A stretch of 17,731 nt of DNA from Salinisphaera sp. UBA1666 (GCA_002320455.1 DCKU01000060.1:1-17731); one strand, 5' to 3'; counted from the first letter of the stretch, positions 1 to 7,911 are shown. The notes: a model not told the origin generated them from the sequence alone. Numbers and translations are program-made.

Positions 1-288
1 GCCACGATGCGGCGACTCGCGCCTTGCAGGACACGATTTGCGGACGCCAACGCGGCGCTCGGATGAAACCTCAACACGCCCTAGCCCCGTAACAAATGGC
101 GCAGCGGCGAACACTAACGTCGATCAAGCGCGCGCCAAGCCCCGGTGATAAAGCGGCTCGGCTCCGAGACGCGGCGGCTGCGATACCAGACTTGAGTTGC
201 CCGCCCCCGGCGCGTCGAGTCTAAATGCCTCGGCACGCCGTCGGTGAGGACTCGGGCGCGGCCCGCGAAAAGGTTGTGCAGCGCGCCC
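1..288. other. Region without a confident gene
   Basis: No reading frame here resembles a protein I recognise. A plus-strand frame is open from the window edge (base 3) to a TAA at 90-92. It could be the last 29 codons of a gene that starts outside the window, but it carries no motif. The minus-strand frames are Arg/Ser-rich and look like shadows of the GC-rich sequence. I see no terminator, tRNA or repeat between the end of the siderophore-interacting gene and the window edge. Confidence 0.5.
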
Positions 289-993
289 CTAGCCGACCTC
301 GGGCTGGCCAAGCTGCCAATAGCTGGCGATATACAGCCGCGCGCGATTGACTTTGCGCTCGTCGCGTAGGTGGGTCTTGAGCGCGCGCATGGCGCGAAAC
401 TCACAGGCTGCCCATACCGACGGCATGCCCGGCGGCCAGATCATCTGGCGCACGGCATCCACCAAGAGATTCGTTTGCTGGCCGGGATTCGGGTTGATCA
501 GCCACTCGATTTGTAGGCCCGGCGGTGCGTCGGGCGGATAGATATCGGCCCGGTCTATGACCTCGATAATCGCACGCCCACGGGCGTTGGACGGCAAGGC
601 CTCTATAGCGGCCCCGATCGCGGGCAGTGCCGGCATATCGCCGGTCAGCAGAAACCAGTCGGCGTCGTGGTTGAGCCGCTTGGGGGTGGCCGGACCACTG
701 GCCGCGATACGATCACCGATCGTCGCTTGCTCGGCCCAGCGCGCGGCCGGGCCGCCATGGGCGTGACGCACCACATCAATATCGATCGTCTTGGCGCTCT
801 GTTGGCGCACTGTATAGGTGCGGCGTAGCGGGCGAGAGCTCGTCGGTTGCGAAAACAAGAGCTTGATGCTGCCGCCTGCGTATCCCCGGGGAAAGCCAGC
901 CATGCCCGCACCGCCCAACGTGAGACGCCACATATTGGGGGTGATCAGCCGTTTGCCAAGGACGGCGAATTGTCGTGGTGGGGCTCGCGTCAT
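289..993 (-). CDS. Siderophore-interacting protein (ViuB/SIP-type FAD ferric-siderophore reductase)
   Basis: A 234-residue cytoplasmic flavoprotein of the siderophore-interacting (ViuB/SIP) family. These enzymes use NAD(P)H and FAD to reduce ferric siderophores and release iron inside the cell. Visible features are an N-terminal FAD-binding barrel with the R-x-Y-T flavin motif (RRTYTVR, residues 57-63), the family block HGGPAARWAEQATIGD with GP shortly after it, a WFLLTGDMPALPAI nicotinamide-domain strand near the middle, and the C-terminal signature YIASYWQLG. The protein is slightly short for the family (usually about 250-280 residues), but both domains are present. The start is an ATG with only a weak CAGG upstream. 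It stands alone: no siderophore synthesis or TonB siderophore receptor gene adjoins it, and I found no convincing Fur box upstream. Family assignment is firm; the substrate is unknown. Confidence 0.85.
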   Translation of the reverse strand: MTRAPPRQFAVLGKRLITPNMWRLTLGGAGMAGFPRGYAGGSIKLLFSQPTSSRPLRRTYTVRQQSAKTIDIDVVRHAHGGPAARWAEQATIGDRIAASGPATPKRLNHDADWFLLTGDMPALPAIGAAIEALPSNARGRAIIEVIDRADIYPPDAPPGLQIEWLINPNPGQQTNLLVDAVRQMIWPPGMPSVWAACEFRAMRALKTHLRDERKVNRARLYIASYWQLGQPEVG

Positions 994-1240
994 AAGCCTG
1001 TCGGAGCGATCTAATCAAGACACGTCGGCACGGGCGTCGCATCAGCGGATTGTTGTGCTAACGGATGCCGCAGTCTTTCGCTGTTCATGCTTGCGATTGC
1101 GTTGAAGCGTTCGATTCCAACCCCGCTGCGCTGTCGAAAGTCGGGGCATTAAAGCCGAGTATCAACCGTCTGTGCGATACAACCCCATGCGGCATAGCCT
1201 TACGATCGATTGTTCTCCAAAAAATGAATGTTCTTATAAA

Positions 1241-1268
1241 CCACGGTTTATGGTCCATGGCTTTTTTT
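1241..1268 (+). terminator. Possible rho-independent terminator
   Basis: CCACGG (1241-1246) can pair with CCATGG (1255-1260) in five of six positions across an 8-base loop. It is followed by C and seven T residues (1262-1268), the layout of an intrinsic terminator on the plus strand. No plus-strand gene upstream in the window needs it. It may therefore end a short untranslated transcript or be coincidental in this AT-rich island. Confidence 0.25.
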
Positions 1269-1296
1269 GATGCCGCTGTACTTTAGGAGACTTGAT

Positions 1297-1410
1297 ATGA
1301 CCAAACCACCGGCGTGCCAGGGTGTCTTTTTGTTTGGGAATCAACGACCTTTTAGTTGCGTAAAAATAATAATGAAGCGATATAATAGAAATCGATGTAA
1401 AAATGCTTAA
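1297..1410 (+). CDS. Possible small protein (37 residues), unknown
   Basis: An ATG at 1297 is preceded by TAGGAGA (1284-1290), one of the strongest ribosome binding sites in the window, with GGAG seven bases before the start. The frame runs 37 codons to TAA at 1408-1410. The predicted peptide begins MTKPPACQG, has three cysteines, and ends in a Lys/Arg/Asn-rich tail encoded by the AT-rich island. It overlaps the candidate pilus promoter at 1356-1386, which argues against it. I recognise no family. It could be a leader peptide, a real small protein or chance. Confidence 0.25.
   Translation: MTKPPACQGVFLFGNQRPFSCVKIIMKRYNRNRCKNA
1356..1386 (+). promoter_or_regulatory. Candidate sigma-70 promoter for the pilus operon
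   Basis: A consensus -10 hexamer TATAAT lies at 1381-1386, with TTGCGT at 1356-1361 as the best upstream match. The 19-base spacer is longer than the ideal 17. Transcription would start near 1393 and leave an untranslated leader of about 170 bases before the first pilin gene at 1567. A second AT-rich stretch (TATAAA, 1428-1433) lacks a clear -35. Confidence 0.4.
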
Positions 1411-1566
1411 TAATTTTGACGTCTTGATATAAATTTAGAACTGCAGATGCCGATGTCGGCCTGCGGAGCAACGTATTCGTTGGCGAATCTCAATGTCCTG
1501 ATCTTATTCCTGGACGCGACGTGTCGCCGAGCCTTTGCTCCTTGAAGTAACAGGCAAGGCTTTCTC

Positions 1567-2094
1567 ATGAACATCTACAAGAAGCAGTCTCAGGCTGTAA
1601 TCACGGGCGTTGCGCTGCTCGCGGCTTTGGCCGGTCCGGCCTGGGGCGATACCAAGACCAGCACATTTCAAGTGACCGCGACGGTCCTCAAGAACTGTAC
1701 GATCGATTCCACGAACCTGGCGTTCGGCAACTACGACCCGCTGGCCGGAACCGCGGTCAACCAAACCAGCACCGTTAACGTGAAATGTACGTTATCGACC
1801 CCTTACACCGTTGCGTTGAATACCGGCGCCAACGCGGGCAATGCGACAGCGTTCTCGAGCCGTGCGATGCGCGGCCCGGCGGATAACCTGCTGAAATACC
1901 AGCTCTATACCGATTCGGCCCGCACCGCGATCTGGGGCGACGGCACCAACGGCACGCAGACGATCAGCGGCACCGGTAACGGCGTGCTGATCGCCACGCC
2001 TCAGGCACGCACTGTCTATGGGCAGGTGCCCGGAGGCCAGGACGTTCAGCCGGGGGCCTATGCCGATACGGTCGTTGCCACGATCACGTACTGA
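1567..2094 (+). CDS. Spore coat protein U (SCPU)-domain major pilin, CsuA/B-like
   Basis: A 175-residue secreted pilin of the SCPU family, the subunit fold of archaic (Csu-type) chaperone-usher pili. A signal peptide (residues 1-27, cut after AWG) precedes an alternating hydrophobic stretch, residues 32-43. That stretch fits the N-terminal donor strand that completes the neighbouring subunit. C44 and C74 are placed for the conserved disulfide, FGNYDP (residues 53-58) is a family hallmark, and the protein ends in the typical AYADTVVATITY strand. CAAGG seven bases before the ATG is a good ribosome binding site. It is first in an operon followed by chaperone, usher and a second SCPU gene, so it is probably the shaft subunit. 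The CsuA and CsuB minor subunits seen in Acinetobacter are not present next to it. Confidence 0.88.
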   Translation: MNIYKKQSQAVITGVALLAALAGPAWGDTKTSTFQVTATVLKNCTIDSTNLAFGNYDPLAGTAVNQTSTVNVKCTLSTPYTVALNTGANAGNATAFSSRAMRGPADNLLKYQLYTDSARTAIWGDGTNGTQTISGTGNGVLIATPQARTVYGQVPGGQDVQPGAYADTVVATITY

Positions 2095-2114
2095 TCCGGC
2101 CCGGGCGTTTTTCG

Positions 2115-2879
2115 ATGCGATTCTTCGACGTCAGGCGGCTTCATGTCGTGCAGCGCCTCGTGTGCGCGGGTGTTGTATCTGCAGCGGTACTGTGGGGCTC
2201 GGCGGCGGCCTCGTCGCTCAATGTGTCGCCGGTCCGCCTGGAGTTGGCGCCCGGTCAATCGAGCGGCACCATCGAGGTCAACAACCGCGGCGACCGGCCG
2301 GCGATACTGCAGGCCCAGCTCTTCGAGTGGAATCAAAGCATCGGCGCCGAAGATCAATATCTGCCGACACGGGCGCTGGTCGTCACGCCGGCTGTTTTTA
2401 CGGTGCCGCCCGGCGAACGTCAGGTTGTGCGCGTGGGCGTGCGTCAAGCCGCGCCCGATGCCCCGGATGAGCGTGCGTATCGACTATTGATGAAAGAGGT
2501 CCCGCCGGCGGAAGAGGCAACCGGACCGGGGCTGCGTATCGCGCTGCAGATCAATCTGCCGGTTTTTATCGCGCCCGGTCAGCCGGTGCGCACGGAGTCT
2601 CAGTGGACGGCCACCCGACTGAGTTCGGATACCTTGAAGCTCTCGGTCGAAAACACGGGCAATACCCATCTACAGATTACCCAGCTTAATCTGTCGTCAG
2701 GTGACGGCGCGCTCGGGTTGACCGATTCAGCGCCCTCGCTCATGTATGTGTTGCCAGGACGTGCACAGGCCTGGACGCTGACCACACGCCGTCCACTGCC
2801 GGAGACGGGCCAGACCATCACCGTCCGGGCTGACACCAATCACGGGGATCGTCGGGATCAGCTGACGCTCGGCTCGTAG
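2115..2879 (+). CDS. Periplasmic pilus chaperone, CsuC/FimC-like
   Basis: A 254-residue periplasmic chaperone with two immunoglobulin-like domains that would escort the SCPU subunits to the usher by donor-strand complementation. The signal peptide ends near residue 32 (SAAA/SS). The mature N-terminus SSLNVSPVRLEL carries the conserved Arg (R41) that anchors a subunit C-terminus in this family. Strands IEVNNRGDRPAILQAQLFEW, VPPGERQVVRVG, YRLLMKEVPP and ALQINLPVFIAP follow the usual order of domain 1. Domain 2 covers roughly residues 155-250. The gene begins 20 bases after the pilin stop with only a weak ribosome binding site, which suggests an operon. Family assignment is firm; the closest subfamily is archaic Csu chaperones, given the neighbours. 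Confidence 0.87.
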   Translation: MRFFDVRRLHVVQRLVCAGVVSAAVLWGSAAASSLNVSPVRLELAPGQSSGTIEVNNRGDRPAILQAQLFEWNQSIGAEDQYLPTRALVVTPAVFTVPPGERQVVRVGVRQAAPDAPDERAYRLLMKEVPPAEEATGPGLRIALQINLPVFIAPGQPVRTESQWTATRLSSDTLKLSVENTGNTHLQITQLNLSSGDGALGLTDSAPSLMYVLPGRAQAWTLTTRRPLPETGQTITVRADTNHGDRRDQLTLGS

Positions 2880-2890
2880 CGCGTGCTGTT

Positions 2891-5460
2891 GTGCCGTCTG
2901 AGGGCTTTAACAGGCAGGCCGCTACGTGTCCCAAGGGCTGTGTGCCGCCAAACTGCAGGGCGGAGCACCTCAACACTGCGCCGCTGCGGCGTGGAACAGG
3001 TCGAGGCCTGCGCAGAACTGAGCAAGCCGGCGCGCCGGCGGCCCATCGGCGGCTCTGCGGGGCACAGGCGCCGCGGCCGGCCTGGGCATCGGGGGGTCGA
3101 CGAGTCACCCAATGCCTGCTTCGCGCAACGCGCTCGTCGGCGTGGCTGCTGGCCGGGGTGATTGCCTTAACATGGACGCCGGGCCAGGCGGCCACGCCGG
3201 CCGACGACCGGTTGGCCGCGGGTCCGGATACGCGGCGTGTGGAACTGCTGGCGCTTACGTTGAACGGCGTGGCGCGTGATGACGCGTTTTTTCTCGTTGG
3301 CCCAGACGATGCGGTCTACGCCAGCCAGGCCGTCGTCGATGAATACGCTCTGGCGATGAGCGGCGATCGGCGTGAAGTTGTTGACGGCGACGTGTTTCGA
3401 CCGCTTTCGGCCATCGCCGGAGCGCGCTGGCATATCGAGACCGCGCAGTCGCGGTTGGTGCTGGACGTGCCGGCCGCCGCCATCCGTACGCTTAGCAGTA
3501 TTGATTTATCGTCAGCCGCACCCGCCGTACCTGCCACCCGTAGCATCGGGGCGTTCGCCAATTATGATCTGCTGTCGTTCGGTGAGTCGCCTGGGGCGGA
3601 TTATTCGGCCGCGTTCGAGACCGGTGTCTTCGGCCCCTGGGGCGTAGCCACCAATGATTTGGTCTATCGCGATGCGGTTTTCGGCGATGATGTGCTGCGT
3701 CTGGAGTCCACGTTGTCCTACGACGACCCGCGCCATGCGCGCACGCTGCGCGTGGGAGATGCGATCTCGCGGCCGGACGCCATCGGCAATGCGGTTCGCT
3801 TTGCCGGGGTGCAATACGGGACCAACTTCGCCACCCAGCCGTATCTGTTGACCTTTCCCCAGCCCACCTTGCGGGGCCAGACGAGTCTGCCGTCGACGGT
3901 AGACGTCTATATCGACAATGTATTGCGCGGCAGTCAGGACGTGCCGGCCGGGGGATTTGCTACGCGGGCGTTACCGGTTAGCACCGGTCGTGGCACCGTC
4001 AGCCTGCAGGTCCGAGACGCGCTGGGCCGCGAGACCCTGATTACACAGCCATTTTTCATCACCAACGAGCTGCTCAAGCCCGGCCTGCATGATTTTTCCT
4101 TCTCGGCGGGCGTCCTGCGAGAAAACTTCGCGATAGAAAGTAATGACTACGGCCAGGCCGTCGCCAACGGGTTGTGGCGCCAGGGACTGACCGATCGCGT
4201 AACCGCGGCGGTGTTTTCAGCCGCCCAGACCCGCGCTCAGACCGGCGGCGCCTCGGCGACCGTGAAGGTATTCGAGGCGGGCGTCATCCAAACGGCGCTG
4301 GCCGGCAGTCACGCGGCGTCTGGCGCCGGTCTCAAAGCCCGGGTCGGGTTCAATCAACAGTGGGCGAATATTTCTTACGGTGCGGCGATCGAGCGCGCGA
4401 GCGCGGATTATCGCCCTGTGGGCGCCGATAACGGTCTGTTTCTGGAAGCGCGCGAGACCGTTAGCGCCAATCTCGGCGTCTCGCTTGGTGTGCTGGGCAG
4501 CCTGGCGGGAAATTATGTGGCGCGTGAGTATTACGACCAGGCCCGTATCGCTATTTTCAACGTCAATCTGTCGCGCCCTCTGGGGCCGGGGTTTGCCTCG
4601 CTTGGCGTGTTTCAAACCCGTAGCGGCAGCGAGCGCGGGTACGCCGGACAGCTGTTGTTCACGCTGCCGCTGGGCGAGCGAACGACGGCTAGCGCGGGGC
4701 GTCACTCGAGGAAGATGCACTGAACGGGTTCGCACAGATTCAGCGCTCGCTGCCGGTCGGGCCGGGCATCGGCTATCGCCTGCAGGCCGGTACGGGCGCG
4801 AGCGCGAATTCGTTGGCCGAGGCCGCAGCCCGAACGAATTACGGCACATATCGGCTGGGTGCTGCAGAGTTCAACGGGCGTACCACGTATCAAGCCGAGG
4901 CCATCGGCGGCTTGGCGGCCATCGGCGGCGGAGTATTTGCCTCGCGACGAATCGACAGCAGCTTCGCGCTCGTCGACGTGGCCGGGATGTCCAACGTACG
5001 CGTGTATAACCAAAACCAACTGGTTGGGCGTACCGACGCCGACGGCCGGCTGTTGGTGCCGCAGCTGTTGGCTTACCAGGCGAATACGCTCCGGGTAGAT
5101 CCGGCCGATTTGCCGTTGGATGCGCGCATCGCGGATCTGAGCCAGAACGCTGCGCCGTATTTTCGCAGCGGAACCGTGACACGGTTTCCGATTTCGCGCG
5201 CCCGTAGTGCGACGCTGACCGTGCGTGATGCCAGCGGCCAACCCTTGCCGGCCGGTACCGAACTTGTCGCCGATGACGGCAAGGCTCGATTTCCGGTGGG
5301 CTATGAGGGGTTTACGTATCTGACCGACTTGCGGCCCGGCCGTAATCGATTCCACGTCGCGGAGCCGGCCCCGGCCTGTTCGTTTGTGGTCACGTATCCA
5401 GAAGCATCCGAGGTTCAGCCCGACCTAGGCGTTATACGTTGTGAGGTGGCTGCTCCATGA
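2891..5460 (+). pseudogene. Outer-membrane pilus usher, CsuD/FimD-like, frameshifted
   Basis: This is the outer-membrane usher through which the pilin subunits would be secreted and polymerised. The first part is open in one frame to TGA 4721-4723. It contains a hydrophobic signal segment (codons about 3146-3175), the mature N-domain, the strand block PSTVDVYIDNVLRG, the DALGRE block, and barrel strands up to FTLPLGERTTASAG. The homologous continuation (ALNGFAQIQRSLPVGPGIGY, then the C-terminal domains with VRVYNQNQLVGRTDADG and LPAGTELV) is in the next frame, open from 4693 to TGA 5458-5460. Adding one G to the G run at 4696-4699 joins them into about 780 residues, a normal usher length. The start is also doubtful. 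GTG 2891 gives about 85 Arg-rich residues before the signal core, and no in-frame ATG, GTG or TTG lies between 2942 and the core. An ATG at 3112 is one base out of frame. Its end overlaps the next gene by four bases. Confidence 0.8.
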
Positions 5461-5930
5461 GTATCTATTGGATTGCTCGTCTCATCGGCTTGTTGCTGGC
5501 CGGGGCCAGTCTTTCGAGCTGGGCAGACTGCACGACCGTGACCAGCCAATCCATCGCATTCGGGATCTACAGCCCGATCGACGGCGCGCCGCGGGACAGC
5601 ATGGGCTCGGTCAGCGTGACGTGTAACGGCCGGCTTCTCGGTCCCGATGTCGGCAGCATCAGTATCAGCACGGGAATCAGCGGAAACTATGCGAGCCGCA
5701 CCATGAGCAACGGCGCGCAGCGTCTGGCCTATAATCTGTATACCGACCCGGGGCGCAGCACCGTCTTTGGCGACGGCAGCCGCGGCACGGGCACCGTCGG
5801 TTTTTCGGCCGGTGGCATCCGGTTCATTCCAAGCACGGTCAGCGTGCCGATCTATGCGAGAGCGTTCGCGCGCCAGGATGTGGCGCCGGGACAGTATGTC
5901 GATACGTTGGTGATTACCGTAACCTATTGA
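5457..5930 (+). CDS. Second SCPU-domain pilus protein, probable single-domain tip subunit
   Basis: A 157-residue secreted SCPU protein. The signal peptide occupies residues 1-23 (cut after SSWA). The mature protein begins D24-C25, so the first disulfide cysteine follows the cleavage site directly. The partner is C56. FGIYSP (35-40) and the closing strand YVDTLVITVTY match the family. Unlike the first pilin, there are no residues between the cleavage site and the first Cys strand to serve as a donor strand. In donor-strand exchange such a subunit can accept a strand but not give one, which places it at the tip. Csu pili have a two-domain tip adhesin (CsuE, over 300 residues); here only one SCPU domain is seen. 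The ATGA overlap with the usher stop indicates translational coupling. The tip role is inferred. Confidence 0.82.
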   Translation: MSIYWIARLIGLLLAGASLSSWADCTTVTSQSIAFGIYSPIDGAPRDSMGSVSVTCNGRLLGPDVGSISISTGISGNYASRTMSNGAQRLAYNLYTDPGRSTVFGDGSRGTGTVGFSAGGIRFIPSTVSVPIYARAFARQDVAPGQYVDTLVITVTY

Positions 5931-5981
5931 ATGCGGGGCCTGCGCTTTGGGCCGACAGCTCGACGAGCGACTCGGGCCAGC

Positions 5982-6005
5982 GTTGTTAAACTACGCGTTT
6001 ACAAC
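5982..6005. repeat. Inverted repeat upstream of gltX
   Basis: GTTGTTAAAC (5982-5991) and GTTTACAAC (5997-6005) are reverse complements apart from one bulged T, separated by TACGC. The dyad sits about 28 bases before the gltX start and could be an operator or a leader hairpin. No T run follows it, so it is not a typical terminator of the pilus operon. Confidence 0.35.
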
Positions 6006-6032
6006 CGTCACGTTCTCCAAGGGTTGGCCTGC

Positions 6033-7454
6033 ATGCCCGTTGTCACTCGTTTCGCTCCTAGCCCCACCGGTTATCTGCATATCGGCGGTGCACGTACCGC
6101 GCTTTATTCTTGGCTGTATGCCCGACAGAACGACGGGCAATTCGTGCTGCGTATCGAGGATACGGACCTGGAGCGCTCCACGCCCGAGGCCGTACAAGCC
6201 ATTCTCGATGCCATGGACTGGTTGGACCTGCCCGCCGACGGGCCGATCACGTACCAGACCCAGCGCTTTGATCGCTACCGCGAGGTGATAGAAGCGCTGC
6301 TGGCCGAGGGCAAGGCGTATCCGTGTTATTCCACAGCCGAAGAAGTCGAGGCCATGCGCGAGGCCGCGCGTGCGGCCGGTGAAAAACCCAAGTACGACGG
6401 AACGTGGCGGCCCATGCCGGGCAAGACGCTGCCCGAGCCGCCTGCGGGCGTAGACCCGGTCATTCGGTTTGCCACGCCGCTTGAGGGCCATACGGTCATC
6501 CCCGACCAGGTTAAGGGCGATATCACCATCGCCAACAGCGAGCTCGACGACCTGATCATCGCCCGCGCCGACGGCACGCCGACCTATAACTTCTGTGTGG
6601 TGGTCGACGATCTGGACATGGGGATCACCCACGTCATTCGCGGCGATGATCACGTCAATAACACGCCGCGCCAGATCAACATCCTCAAGGCGCTGGTCGG
6701 CGATGCGGGCGATCTGCCGCGCTATGCTCATGTGCCGATGATTCTGGGCGCCGACGGCAAGCGCCTGTCCAAGCGCCATGGCGCAGTCGGCGTGATGACG
6801 TTCCGTGAGCAGGGGTACTTGCCCGGCGCGCTCCTGAACTATCTCGTGCGGCTCGGCTGGGCCCACGGCGATCAGGAAATCTTCACCCGTGCCGAGATGA
6901 TCGAGCACTTCGATATCGAAAACGTACAGGGCGGGGCCTCGACGTTCGACCCGGAAAAACTGACCTGGGTGAACCAGGAGCACATCAAGATGGCCGAGCC
7001 GACCGAGTTGATCGACGAGCTGGCCTGGCACCTGGCGCGTCACGATATTCACGACGTACCCGCCGAGCGTCTCGCGGCTATTGCGGCCGTGCAGCAGGGC
7101 CGCTGCAAGCTGATGACCGAAATGGCCGAGGGCAGCCTGTTTTTGTTCGCCCGGCCCGATGAATACGCAGCCAAGGCCGTGAAGAAGCATATCAAGACCG
7201 ATACGCCGGAGGTGCTGGCCGAGGTACACGATCGGCTGGCCGCACTCGACGTCTGGGACGCCGAGACGCTGGGCAACACGGTACGCCGCGTGGCCGAGGA
7301 CAAGGAGATCGGCATGGGCAAGGTGGCCCAGCCGATTCGTATCGCCCTGACCGGCGGCCCGGTATCGCCCTCGATCGACGATACGCTCGTGCTGTTGGGC
7401 CGGGAGGAGACGCTGGCTCGCCTGAATACGGCCGTGGACGTGTTCTCGGCCTGA
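6033..7454 (+). CDS. gltX: Glutamyl-tRNA synthetase
   Basis: A 473-residue class I aminoacyl-tRNA synthetase that charges tRNA-Glu with glutamate. I start it at ATG 6033 because the conserved N-terminus MPVVTRFAPSPTG begins there; the same frame is open back to ATG 5931, but those 34 codons are not part of the family. AAGGG lies about ten bases upstream. The HIGH-type signature is HIGG (residues 16-19) and the KMSKS-type signature is KRLSKR (243-248). RIEDTD is also present. The E. coli zinc knuckle (C-x-C...Y-x3-C) is reduced to CYS with a Trp at the last position, as in many bacterial GltX proteins. The length matches the roughly 470-residue norm. It lies about 100 bases after the pilus operon in the same direction and probably has its own promoter. 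Whether it also makes Glu-tRNA-Gln cannot be told from this sequence. Confidence 0.97.
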   Translation: MPVVTRFAPSPTGYLHIGGARTALYSWLYARQNDGQFVLRIEDTDLERSTPEAVQAILDAMDWLDLPADGPITYQTQRFDRYREVIEALLAEGKAYPCYSTAEEVEAMREAARAAGEKPKYDGTWRPMPGKTLPEPPAGVDPVIRFATPLEGHTVIPDQVKGDITIANSELDDLIIARADGTPTYNFCVVVDDLDMGITHVIRGDDHVNNTPRQINILKALVGDAGDLPRYAHVPMILGADGKRLSKRHGAVGVMTFREQGYLPGALLNYLVRLGWAHGDQEIFTRAEMIEHFDIENVQGGASTFDPEKLTWVNQEHIKMAEPTELIDELAWHLARHDIHDVPAERLAAIAAVQQGRCKLMTEMAEGSLFLFARPDEYAAKAVKKHIKTDTPEVLAEVHDRLAALDVWDAETLGNTVRRVAEDKEIGMGKVAQPIRIALTGGPVSPSIDDTLVLLGREETLARLNTAVDVFSA

Positions 7455-7594
7455 TCCGTTAGCAAGAGCGTGTCGTAGAGCGGGCGCGGGCGACGCGCCG
7501 GCTGTGCTTTCTTAATCGCCGGCGGGCTGTCGATAGGGCAATACCATAACGCGCGCCGGGTCGCTACAATGATCGTTCAATCGTAGAGGCCTGC

Positions 7595-7909
7595 ATGGTG
7601 TCGACGCTCGAAACCTCCTCGCTGGAGCTGGCGCGTGCTACGCGTCTGGCCGAGATGTTCCGGCTGCTGGGCGAGCCCAATCGGCTCTCGCTGGTGGTGT
7701 GCTGTCTCGAATCTCCCCAGAGCGTGGCCACGCTGGCGGAGCACATTGATATATCGATGTCGCTGGCCAGCCATCACCTGCGCCTGCTGCGCAGCGCCCG
7801 GCTGCTACGCGCCGAGCGCCGCGGCAAGCAGGTGTTCTATGTCGCCGCCGATGGTCACGTCCAGCGCGTGCTGCGCGACATGATCGCCCGGGCCGAACCA
7901 GAGGATTGA
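7595..7909 (+). CDS. ArsR/SmtB-family metal-sensing repressor
   Basis: A 104-residue winged-helix repressor of the ArsR/SmtB family. The helix-turn-helix spans about residues 43-66 (VATLAEHIDIS then SLASHHLRLLRSARL), and the wing is RAERRGKQVFYVA (72-84). D86-x-H88 matches the first half of the alpha-5 zinc site of CzrA/SmtB, but the two later ligands expected at +11 and +14 from H88 are Arg and Pro here. A Cys pair (C36-C37) sits near the position where ArsR/CadC-type sensors place thiols, so the metal site may be non-standard. GAGG five bases before the ATG is a good ribosome binding site. TACAAT (7565-7570) is a plausible -10. The gene is followed after two bases by a CDF exporter, so derepression of metal efflux is the likely role, with Zn or Cd the best guesses. 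Confidence 0.88.
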   Translation: MVSTLETSSLELARATRLAEMFRLLGEPNRLSLVVCCLESPQSVATLAEHIDISMSLASHHLRLLRSARLLRAERRGKQVFYVAADGHVQRVLRDMIARAEPED

Positions 7910-7911
7910 TT

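Larger units (their letters stand above)
994..1566. other. Long intergenic region with AT-rich island
   Basis: This stretch separates the minus-strand siderophore gene from the plus-strand pilus operon. From about 1200 to 1440 the base composition swings to AT-rich, unlike the rest of the window. Within it are a 7-base inverted repeat (ATAAACC-AC-GGTTTAT, 1236-1251), an imperfect hairpin followed by a T run (1241-1268), a 37-codon ORF behind a good ribosome binding site (1297-1410) and a TATAAT box (1381-1386). The open frame at 1065-1286 has no ribosome binding site and no family resemblance, and I do not call it. Confidence 0.6.

Noticed and set aside
3..92. Open frame from the window edge ending at TAA 90-92
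   Set aside because: It is only 29 codons with no motif; it may be the end of a gene outside the window, but the sequence cannot show it.
1065..1286. Open frame of 73 codons before the pilus operon
   Set aside because: It has no ribosome binding site or family resemblance, and it crosses the sharp composition change into the AT-rich island.
4696..4702. Programmed -1 ribosomal frameshift in the usher
   Set aside because: The site is not a typical slippery heptamer, and no usher is known to me that needs frameshifting; a missing base is simpler.
5931..6032. Extended N-terminus of gltX from ATG 5931
   Set aside because: The 34 extra codons do not belong to the family, and the conserved N-terminus with a ribosome binding site begins at 6033.
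5991..7229. Long open frame of over 400 codons on the minus strand across gltX
   Set aside because: It is a shadow of the gltX coding sequence in GC-rich DNA; gltX has unmistakable HIGH and KMSKS motifs on the plus strand.
7496..7524. Inverted repeat CGCCGGC...GCCGGCG after gltX
   Set aside because: The loop is 15 bases and no T run follows, so it does not qualify as an intrinsic terminator; GC-rich dyads arise easily in this genome.
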